This document shows, piece by piece, positions 25,437 through 37,400 of a stretch of DNA of 64,000 bases (positions are counted from its first letter, which is position 1; each line of letters begins with the position of its first letter). Source of the DNA: Pseudoscleropodium purum. Its lineage: Eukaryota > Streptophyta > Bryopsida > Hypnales > Brachytheciaceae. The position numbers and the translations under genes are program-made. The notes beneath the pieces are model-generated. The model was not told the origin of the DNA and did not search any database. It saw only the letters and a list, made by a program, of their open reading frames with translations. The DNA lies in assembly GCA_963969395.1 (NCBI GenBank), contig OZ017805.1, forward strand, positions 5,208,001 through 5,272,000, in the 5' to 3' direction.

Positions 25437-28400
25437 CTGTGCGAAAAAACATACCAGATCTTAGAGAACGAGGAATCAGTGATAAACAAAGAAAAAACCA
25501 ATTCACATAGAATTAGCACTCTCCATACGCATGTCATTCCTAAGATAGGCGACTTACAAAACTATGAAGCCTTTCATCTGCGTATGCTACAATAAGAGAA
25601 CTAAATAAAAGGAAAATAACAACCGACTCGGAGAGCAAAGAGAACATTATGACCTGGCAGACTCATCTTAGTAACAAAACAAGGGTCAAAAGTCTAGCAA
25701 TAGTAGTTTAAGTTAGAATTATCACCATGGTGCTCAAGTAATATCCAACAGTAGTAAAATAGCACGACAGCATACGAAAGAAATCAAATCGATGCCCCAA
25801 TCGATAGATATCCCTGCTAAGAGCTTGCTCGCCATTTCCACAAGCAATTTTAGCCTCAAATAATGAAATCTGGTTCAAACCGACATCTCGGCCTTTGCCA
25901 ACTTGGATATATTCATGATGAGTCACATTTCCACGGCGTAAAATGGAATTAAAGCCTGCAGAAGAAAAACTTGCATCAAATAACACAAAACAAATGGAAC
26001 TCCATACTAGGCGATCTGTGAAATGCGAACTATTAAATGCTCAGTCCCAGCAGAACCGTGTAACTATATGATCGACTTTTGTTGTTTGTAACACCAAAAT
26101 ACCGGTGTAAAGCAACTGAGAAGGTTTGATGAAGTAGAGTGGATTTTGACAGTGCACATCACATGTTCCGAATATAACCTGCGAAGATATCTTCACTCAA
26201 GTTGATGACACGAGAGGCCTTGCTCATTCCTCCCCTTGTTATGTGGAAGAGTCTATCAAATACGTCAGGGTGTCCATAATGAAACCGGACCCTGTACGAG
26301 AGAATTTAGAAGTTATTTCAAACCACATCAGTGTGAGCAAAAATCTGAATTTGTATAAATTCTATCATAACTTGACAAACATTACATGGATGACTCCAGA
26401 CTACCGATACATAAAAACAGTTCACTGGAGGAAACGGCCACAACAAATTGTCTTCGAAAGGAAATTAACCAAGTTAACAGAAACTTACTTGAGTGGGCTG
26501 GCAAGTACACGTTGCCCAATAGTGACAAAACTTGTTTCCTGATTTGACATAAACCATGCAAGAGAAGAAACGCTGCACTCTTCCAAAGAACGAACTTAGA
26601 TTGTTACACTTTAGCAAGAGTTACTTATCAAGTTATCATCAGTGGATCTAAATTGTACCCCAAATCTACACTTCTGGGAGGAAGTAGATAGAACATTCAC
26701 AATTAAGAATGCCTAAATTGTACTAGAACAGTAGCCTCTGAATATCCACAAAGACTCGGACAGGGTGTATTCAAGGTCATTCAGGCTAAATTTGCAAAGG
26801 CATGGGGGTCAGCAATTAAAGACTAAGATCAAACGTCTCCACAGCTAAAGATATTGTTCAAACTGCAAGGCCACCGTACCTGCCAGTAAAGATATGTTCA
26901 CGAACACCTAGAATTGTTGGCGGGCGAACACCATGAGGTTCATGGAATTCCTGGAGAAGATTGCGCATTTTGAAAGCTTCTTCGAGATAGTTATCCTGTA
27001 ATATGTAATGAAAATGAAAACCCAGGTCGGGTGATAGTCGAAAGATAAAAGAAGAGTTTACAAGGAATCAGGAATGGTCAAATTATTCGTTGAATGTGGT
27101 CATGAAAAAAATATTATATGTGAGTTCACAATTTAAGAACATTCAAACATGTCAAAGAGCGGAATACAATCTTGAAAAAAATTCAAACCTGATTCATATC
27201 AATTGTTTGTAGACCTTCACCACGAGTAAATATAACTGCATGGTTTTGGTTCTCAGGTTTGCCTTCTCCAAGTCTCACAATACCGGGCAACTTAATTCGA
27301 TAAATCTCTTGATCGAGTCCATTAATAGCCTTAACCAGAACAGAATAATATACTTTCCTGGGTTCCTCCACTTCGTCAATGTATGCCACTCGCAGTGATA
27401 GATTGCTGAAGCGAGAACTACTTCGTTAAAATTTAGCTCTAAATGTACAAACCAGCAACTAACAAAAAACAATTCCAGAGTGCGGAAAACAGAGCTTAGT
27501 TTCGGACAAGTTCTAACTGCTGACGAAACGTATTTAAATGGTGCAGAAATCGCTAGACAAGAAGTAAGGTCGAAAAAGTACTTGAGCATCAGTTTCAAAA
27601 TCTCCGTAGCACTGTGGTGACCTCGGCGTTTTTGTTCACCATACATTTGACACGCGGCAACATAAGTAAACTTCATATCAGCAATAGCCTGAAGTTGTGA
27701 CCATGTGGAACGCTGACTTTTCTTTTGTTCAGGAGTAGCATCAGTCAAGACCTTGTAGCCATCCACCAGCTCTGCACGTACAGGACATTGTTTACCAAGT
27801 GGCATGGATCCTCATTTCACTCTTGATGATCCAAGAATACAGGAAGATGGTCCTATATATGAAGAAACGAAGTTAGGCAACGATATCGTTGGGGTACACA
27901 TGCTTTTCTTGATAGGTAAGCTCTCTTCAATTTACTAGGGAGGCTCGAACAACTAGTGATTTACGGGCTAGTTCAGGGCACCTATACCATAATTACCCAA
28001 CTGAGATAGGACACAGAAATTTAAATGGTTAAAAAGAGGAAATCATGTAAATTTCGTTACCATCTTCCGTTGCCATGTCCAAAAATGCCTGCAGCTCCAG
28101 AGCTCTTCGGTAGTACATCATGCCACGCACTGTATACATAGCAGGCGTCATACATTTATTAAAATTTAATATTAAATGTGCAAATTGTAATAGAAATGAA
28201 ATCGTATATAACTGGGAGTTCGCATTTGCGACGAATCTAAACTAGAGTGCAACTAGTCAAACCAGGATACAGTGTTGTGTGTGCACCTGTACGTGAAAGG
28301 GTCTGCCCCCGGAATGAAGCCCACTCGCGAAGCTTGTCTTCCAAGTCACTGCAGTCAAATATTTGAGCCTCAGGATCCTCAGAAGACTCAAGGCCAATTC

Positions 28401-31400
28401 GTTGCAAGAAATTGCTCCACTCATCTGTCGAAATACTCAAAGAGTGTCAGTTTATCCATCAGATCCCCTTTCGATTCTAAATTAGCTTATACGAAAGCAA
28501 TTAAGTAATAGGCGCTCTTCAACACAACCTTGAGAATAATACAGAAGACCAAAACGACGTGGTGATGAAGAATTGCAGCGGTTCCGTATAGATAAAACAG
28601 TTACAGTGGAATAAGGAAGCAATACTAGAAGATCATTACACACCTGGATAGATCTTTTGCAAATAAAACAAAACAGATATTCCGTCTTCATTTTCTTTCA
28701 TCAAATTCTCCTTCGAGTACACGACATCCTCCTTGAAGTAGGGAGTCAAAACACTGGAATGTCAACAGTAAAACCATTAGGCAATTCAATATGAGATCGA
28801 ACCTCTTCAAATACTATACAAAACGAAAACCGATAAGAAAATGCACTTGAGTATCGAGTATTGCGTACCTCACAAATAACTTTACAGAGACTCTGTCGGA
28901 CGCTAAGAAGGTTATATTACAGTGCTATATTCTGAAGTGTATAAGGAATACCTTTCCAACCTATTTGAAATCAAAGACAGACTCAAAGACTTCAGAAACC
29001 ATTCATTACCTGAAAGAAAGCATGTTTCGTACTCGGGGTGCATGGGGCATGTTCATGAATAAAGAGTTAGTGAAAAAAGCAATACGTCGTCGAGCTTCTA
29101 AGTTCTCAGGAACATCCATGGCAGATTCCCTCTCTGTCAGAAGTAGGTGAAGTCGCTTAATCTGTAATCGAGAAAGTAATTCGGCAAGTAAGCATCAAAA
29201 CCATATTATTAAAATCAAATAAATACTTGACATTCAGAAATAAGAACACGTGAATACTGTAGGCACTAGATCAGGAGGCGTGACATTAAACAAACCTGCT
29301 CGATCCAGGCCTCATTGCGCGAGAGAGGAAATACCACTTTAGCAGGTTCATCTCCTTTCGCCGAGAACAGCTCCGACTTCCTTCCCTGCCCACCAGCTAA
29401 AGCTCCAAGGCTAGAATCCCAGCTATCTCTGAGCATACTCAAAAACAATATGCATTGATATAATCCGAAGTAATCTTGATACAATAAACATATTTGAGAT
29501 ATCACCGTCCATTAGCTCCTTCTTCAATTCTTATTTTAAGATTGGATATGAGTACTTATTCAACTTGTCCTTTTTCTGAAAGAGAAGGCATCGTTGCGTG
29601 CAATTGATCACGTTGAGTTGTCTTCTTCCTCAATAAGGTTTAAGTCAGAAGCTCAAAAACTCCAAGCCCCAAGAGAGAATCAAACTCTTTCTGAATATGA
29701 AGTGGTGCTAGAAATCTTTTGATCCCACTTTGTAGCACGGAGGTGCAAGTGTGGGACCCAAATCCAAATTTAGTAAGAAGAAAAAATTTGGGAAGAAGAC
29801 AAGTGAAATTAATTAGATGGCATGCCATCATGATTACACGCTGGGAATTACCTCATTGAGTCACTCATCATATCGCGAGTAACTACTTCGTACATATCCT
29901 GGAGTTTGAGAACAGCAAGATCACGCGCACTATCAATGGCCTCTTGGCCAGAGTGATTTTTTTCCTGCATAACGCAAGTGTCCCTCAGCGACATAACATG
30001 AAGACGTCTCTCAATTCGTAAAAAACTGAACATTTTGGGAGCCATCTACATGGGGAAGTTGTGTGCAAAGATCCTACGAGTAGCTCGAGGAGTTCGATGA
30101 ACTTTGCACTCAACGCTGGTAATTCTCCGAGCTTAAAATTATCGAGCAGTGTTTCCTTCTCCACATTCACATCCACCTCATCAAAAAGTCCATCAATAAC
30201 CCTGTGTTCATACAGAAAATGTATATTAGTAAATCACTGGAAGAGAAAAATGGGCTCGGATGCGATTCTTTACAGAATTTTCTTTTTCGAAAAGTACATC
30301 AATAACACTAAATTTATACAGGAAAAGTATATTAGTAAAACACTGGAAGAGAAAAATGGACTCGAATGCGATTCTTTACAGAATTTTATTTTTTACGAAA
30401 TCTGTGCGTGAAATTTCTTAATATATAATAAAGGAAAATTACTAGCAGATATAAGGTCAAATCTCACCTAATCTCAACTTCACCAACAATGAATCGTTTT
30501 AACACTCGCTTAAGAGATTCATAGCATTCAGTAACAGCACACTTCATATACTCATCAATCTTAATTTTTCTCAGCAGATCAGCCGCTCTACCAGTCTCAG
30601 CTGCTTGCTTTGCCATTTGCAGGGCTATAGGTACCTGCAAGACTTAATGTCTCATTAATGTTAAACAGGTACCAAGAAAATCTCACCAACCTAGAATGAT
30701 GGGGATATTATATTTGTATTCGCAATCAAGTAAATAAATTTTTGACAAAGAAAATGCAAAGACTATCACTGCAGGATAAACATAGGATAAGAAGATCATC
30801 ACTATCTCGTGTGTTCATGCGAACCATCCACAATATTTAGAACATAGACTATTCCTGAGGAAACTGCACATTATTACCAACTATAACAATCATGGGTGGA
30901 TATTTATAAGTACACAATGAGGCAAAAGTTTGTAACAGATATAGGTTACGGAACCCTAATCATTTTACAAACAGCATTCGCAATAAATACCAGGGTGCCG
31001 CCGATTTCCTCTTACACTTTATAGTCTTCAAGAAACAAGGACATACCTTACTGGCAAGTAAGAAAGGTGGCCATTGCACCAATTTAAGGTGAGGATCTGA
31101 GGAGTATGGCACAAGCATCAAATCTCTCTCTCTGAAACAAATTGCAAACCAGAGTTCAGGAGTCTTGCTCCATCCCGATGATGCAACACCTGACATATAG
31201 GCATGACTCGCAAGCGCTACCCACGGGGGGAGACTCCCAATTATCCTTAGTAAATTATGATGCTATATACACGATCGAATAATCCAGTGGCACATTCAAG
31301 GGTGAAAAGAAATATCCTGCCAGAGAAACTTTTAACTAAATAAAAATTTAACATTCTAAAACTTTCGAGAAAAAAACAGTTTGAAGCTGGATATAATTAC

Positions 31401-34400
31401 AAACAAACAGACTGCAAATCAAATTAATTAACAGAAATTCCAGCACTCGCTTAAATTACCCTTACTTATCACTAATGAGGTCTTCCTGGCGAAAGCTTGT
31501 TATGACTTCATTCCAAAGCTGAGAAAACCTAGCTGCTTTCAATCTGTCTTTCGAAGGGGAAATCTGCAAAGAATGTGACAGTACAACAGTTGGAAAAACA
31601 AGAAAAGAAAACTATCCAGGGAGGAAGGATACGGGAGGTTAAACCATTCATAAAAGAGAACTCGATAACCAATTAAGAACCTCAAAGCATGAAGACAAAG
31701 ATCAGTCTGACGTAATATCAATTAGGGAGAGAGGAAACTCGACAGAAATATCACCTTTTCGAAGTCCCTAGAAAATGAAAAACCCTTCCGCGTCCGTCTT
31801 CCATCATCTGGAACTAGACTTTCATTGAAAGCTCCGGGAAGTGAACTGAAACGAGAGCGTAGCATACCCAAAGTCCGGATCTAAAAGAGAGCCCACCAAC
31901 AGCCACAAAGATGATAATCACACAAACACTTACTCTGAGGAAATAACTGATTAATTAAAATTACAAAACAGGTAAGAAGCCCAAATGTGCGGCTTAAGTG
32001 GGGAGATTGTAAATCAATCAAGAAAGTAGTGAAAGCCATTGTTACAAGATCAATGACGCCATACCTCACCAAGTCGACGAAATGAGCCCGAAATTCCACC
32101 AAATATAGTAGAAAAAACAGCATACCAAATTTGAGAGTCCATGAAATACACCTGAAAGCTCATCATAGCATCAGCTAAAGAAATGAAATCATCCAGCTAT
32201 AATAAACATACGACTCCCTCGCGACATTTATAGATCAACTGAAAAAAATCAGCACGGAATTTCTTACCATAATTACGGGAGCCCAGAGAGAGATGAGTGC
32301 TCCTGGATTATTGCGGGCTGCATTTAAACCAATTTTACAGCCGTTAGCTCATGCTCATAGCTCATCAACATCCATCCAAATCACAAGATATCGTAACAAT
32401 TAATAATGTCGCACAGTACCATTAGGAAAAAATTCGTGCCATGTGTAAATGACTGAATTCTGCTGCATAATCGCTTTGGTGGGAGCTACAAGAGGCTCGA
32501 TCTGCATTATTGCACATCACCACGACACGGACAAATGGGATCAACAATGAAGAATACTATATGTTTATGCGAAGTCGCTAGAGCAAGAAATGATCTGCAG
32601 TATCAAATGAGGAGTATACCCAATCCAATCAACGGATACGTTCCTACGTTTTATTAGAGTCGAGCAAAGTCGCACTGAAGAGAAGCAAGCTGTTGAGAGA
32701 GATGAAGACTTAATTTTAGATGTAAATCAAACCCTAAAGCCAGCTATACATGCACAGATGTGAGACAGGCAAGATTAAGAACCCGGATAATGTGACAGAA
32801 AAAAAAATTACCTGGATAAAGTAACTAAAAGCAAACTTGCTGGCAATCAGTAGAACCCAGAAGAAAGTGTATCTGATAAAGTAGGCATGAACAAAAAAAA
32901 TGTCAGTTCGACTCTAAAAAAATAATCTATAGTTGACACTCGTAAGTCTAAAATAACCATACAAACTGCAACGCGCATTCGACGGACTCCTGTAGCCCGG
33001 CATCCAGAACAAACAGCAACCACAACAGAACGCATCACGAAATAAAGAATAAGGCTACGTAACATGATTTTGTCGACTTCACTACATAACATGCACAAGT
33101 AATACCATAACAGCTCTTATGAGGGTGTAAACTGTAACAGAAGAAAAGAGTATTCCCTTGTAATTAGTGTTTAATCCAGATAATAATGGAAACCTAGACA
33201 AGTTCTGTCACACTGAGATCACAGTCCATTTAGAACTGTTAACGCCCAGATTTATTTCTATATTTTTTCACAATTTTATCAGATCTCTGTACGAATGTAG
33301 TATTAACCTAAATTTCATCAATGTACGAAATGGCTGTTTATTAAAGATTCAACCATTACACGGTTCATCATCCAGAATATGGTCATCGGAGCGCCTAACG
33401 GATAAGAATAATAAAGACCTACCAACAAATCAAGCGCCTTACCCAAGTAGAGCAATTTGACTCTCATGCATTCCTCGCCCAATGTATAGACGTGGCTGCG
33501 ATCAATCAATGAACGGTCACAACAAACTCCTAAATCTCAAAGATGGCATGACAGAAGCACCAATTAAAAGGAGTTAACGAACGAAATCGCTTGAAACTTC
33601 GAAGGAGCAAACAACAGAAAATGCCAAACTTGGAGCAGGATGCGGCACCTGTGACCACCATAGTAAGACACGAACCACAGTCCAGTTGGAACTCTCTATC
33701 CACCTCCGTATCATAGGGAAAAGAAAGAAAAAAGCACCAATGAAATTTGGTATCAAGTACACCACGACTGCAGCAACGTATAGATAGGAACTTTCCAAAC
33801 TCTCTCCAAACCACTTCTGAATTTCGCCAATCAAACCTTGGGGATGAACCCAAGTACGGGCATAACTGATAGTCAAGACTATGACCCACGCTGCCGAAGT
33901 CAACAGTTTCAAAACAAGTCGAAGCACACCCAACAACTTTATACTGCGGAAAGCATGGTAGCAAAAGACGACGTCCAAGAATGCTGCATAACGTCAACAG
34001 TACAGAGTGAACAGCGTTGTTATAAGTTTGAAAAATCGACAACACGAAAAGACAGATGTAAATAATTCTGAAATTTGTATGAGTCGTTGAAAAGAATTGA
34101 GGCTACGTCTGAATGAAATACAGCTTGCCTTGAATAAGGCGAAGGATGGATGCAGTGATGAAAATGCTCAGAACTTGCTTGATAACTGCCCCAGTAAAAG
34201 CATTTTGAAGGTTTGGTCCAACATTCCATGCAAGGACTATCATGGCCTGCCGAATCAGAAGGAAAATAAATATTCGGCTAAACTCGGCAACGAGAAGTGA
34301 AAGGAATTCATTCCAAAAAGACCAATATCCAACTTATAAGAGTGCCTTGAATTTCGTAATTAAAATTTACAGGCAAACATAATAACACGGTTCACATCCA

Positions 34401-37400
34401 ATAGTTGAAAGGAATAAGGACAGGCACCTGGAGGCTGAGGATGTAGAACGCCCACAAGCGATCAAAACTTCGGAAGAGGTGCCAAAATGATCTTATCTCG
34501 ACAAAAAAGGATTTGCTTGATGACTGATAATCTTTTCCATGAATATCGTTTGTCTGCAATAATGTTTCGAAGTCGGATTGTGAGACGATCAGCTCATATA
34601 TAAAGTACGCAGGAACTCTCAATAATGTACACAAGGACATCAGAGTTAAACTTAGGCAGCCAGAGCACACTAAGGTACGCAAGAAACTATTTAACATCTC
34701 TGGTTAGCAACTCTGATGAAATGTTAAATAACTGACGGTAACAATAATGGTCCATCGCTAATTTCGATTTATCGAGATTTGACCAAAAAGCAAGCTCGAT
34801 GAGAGGTTATCAACGGAATAAAACAGAAGCAATAAAAAATAAAGGGGGGCGGGTGGACAGAAGCAGGGCAAACTCTGACGATGTTAGCAAGCAAAAGATC
34901 AGGAATATCAAGAAGTCCAAAGAAAGAAAGAAAGAACTATTCCGTACCAAGCTTGATGTTTGGGCTGGAACAAAAAAATCAGCATCGGGTCTCATTGGCC
35001 AACCCATTCGAAAGCAGTCCACTTTCCTGAATAGAAAAATACAAGCATTTAGTCACATGAGATAATCTGTACCAATATTTCCGTTGGCAAGGTCTAATCC
35101 ATATCATCTCCACAATAGTGAACAGCTTATTCAGATTCACCAGAAGTACTCGTTTAGGTCGTCATAGTTGCGCCACGCCGAGTGAGGCGCAGTTCCGTTT
35201 CTGTTTTTTAAAGTCTCCTGAATTACAAGCACAGTAGACCAATTAAAAGTGCCAGCAAGGTCTCCAGCATCTACTGACGTTAACAAACCCAGGCTCAGTT
35301 TAGAAAGCGACAACAAGAAGGATCACAGCACAGTATCAAACCGCAGTTTTCCATGCTTAAATTCAGTCGATAGATACCTACCCTAGAGATGACTTTATAG
35401 ATAGGAGTAACGACAAAAGTCAAGAACGACTCGTCTTCTCCACCATAGGCTGGTTTCATATTGTCGCCAGTCACCATACTCACATTTCCCGCAAGCATTC
35501 CATGCAGTTCAGATGCCATCTGCGACAGTGATCCGATGAACGTCAATCGCAGGACTCAACGAAAGTAGCGCACCAACCGCAGTAGATCCAGTATGGAAAT
35601 CTTTCCTTTGGCATCTAATTTTTGCAACTAGACCAAGTGAATATTTCTTTTCGGATTCAATCAGTCCACCAGACGTAATGCAGTCAGAGGTATAGCATCA
35701 CTCATGAACGAGATTTAGCATCCTCAAAGGGACATTGCATTCTATTTAATTTTACGACCTTAAACACTCTTAAACCTGAAAGAGCATGTACGAGCATAAT
35801 CGATAAATTCAAATGCACAAAAAGAAACACTGTCACCTCAAATATTCAGTTCAAAAATATACAATTCGACTGTCACATTCCATCAAAAATACAAACTTAC
35901 ATGGTGATATATATAACAAAGACATTCTGGCATGAAACGAAGATTTGCAGCTTCTCCCCATACAAGAAGGTAGAGCCCCATATATAATATTTTGCGCTGT
36001 CGTACTTCTTGATGAATCTGCGGCAACCTGCAAAAGAATTAGAAAATGTCATCACTCTGGTAATATCTACTGTCCCGAAATACAACAGAAAACACTCGAA
36101 ACTAAATTCACAGTACATGGGCGGAGATATTGGTAATCCTGATCTTTTTGTATTTAGTTCAACCCAACTTGATAGTACCCTCTCAAATTCCTTCCGCATA
36201 TTGAAAAAACATCCTTGTTTAGCGTGTGGACACAACCAATTTGGCTATTGCCAAAACATGGGTGTCCAGCTTGAAACTGAAAACAGTGAAACAGAAATAG
36301 AATTACCAGAGATTATTCTTTCGACCGAGAAACTTGCACCAGCTTTTATAATTTTTGAATAATTTGTTCATCACTGCATTAAGAGCTCGATCATCAAGCT
36401 GCAAAAGGACAGTAAATCAATTACAGCAAGCCGAAGTATGTCTATGATGTCAACAATGATGCACTACTACTTCACACTGAACATTCAAATGTCAAATGCC
36501 ACAAGACAGGTGCAAAATACTGATTGCAAATGATAACGAAGCAGAAACCTTATGCATTGGTTCGGGGCGTGGCAGCAAACGAATGTGCACGTTTGCAAGC
36601 ATTAGAATCAGATGTTCTCGTTGATTTGCCACATTATCTTTCTGCACACGCAAAATGATAAATTCTGATCCATAAGAAGACCTGTAGACTATACTCTAAT
36701 ACTTGAGGATCTCAATACCCTCCCGATGTCCATGACTCGTGGTATGGTAATAATAGCTGAAAATGATAACCATAGAGTGACATCCAAGCCTGTATACTAG
36801 AGAAAATAAGGAAAGCACTCAAGTGAAGGAATTTTATCTCCTAAATTACTCAAAACTAACTAAGTCACCGCTTAGATAGCAATGCTCATGCCAACGTCGA
36901 AAATTTAGGCACAGAAAGTGAGATGAGAAAATGGGAACAAGCTTTATTATTTTCTTTGAATAGCGGTGAAGACAGCCTATACATGGTCTCTTAGATGACA
37001 GCAGGGCATCCCAGAGGTAAGCTCAGAATTCTTTCGAAACAAATTCACTGTTCATGACCGTAAGGAAGAAAACGAGCAGTGGCACAAAAAAAATATCAAC
37101 GTAGCCTTCAACATGATTTCACAGAAGTTAAGACTGACAAAACACAAGTATATTCCACAAAAATGACCAGCGCCAACTGAGAAGCACTCTTTACTCAAAT
37201 ATAACCTAAATACTACAAATATGACTGCCTGGAGAATCTTGAAGTGCAATCAACAGGCCTTGATCTGAAACAAAAACAACAGCTCAAACTCAAGAAGGTA
37301 TCCCAACCTGAAATCCGAACATATCCTGCAGCCAGTCAAGGCAATCAAGATCCCCTGCTCTTGAGTGGGTTTCTTTCTCATTTAGCCACGGCAATCCACG

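Noticed and set aside
24956..25537. Frames overlapping exon 38 in other registers on both strands
   Set aside because: They are shadows of the long real exon, which carries all the GT48 motifs.
27772..27810. Thirteen extra residues at the start of exon 32
   Set aside because: Possible by splicing, but they break family spacing. The downstream acceptor was preferred and the alternative is kept as a finding.
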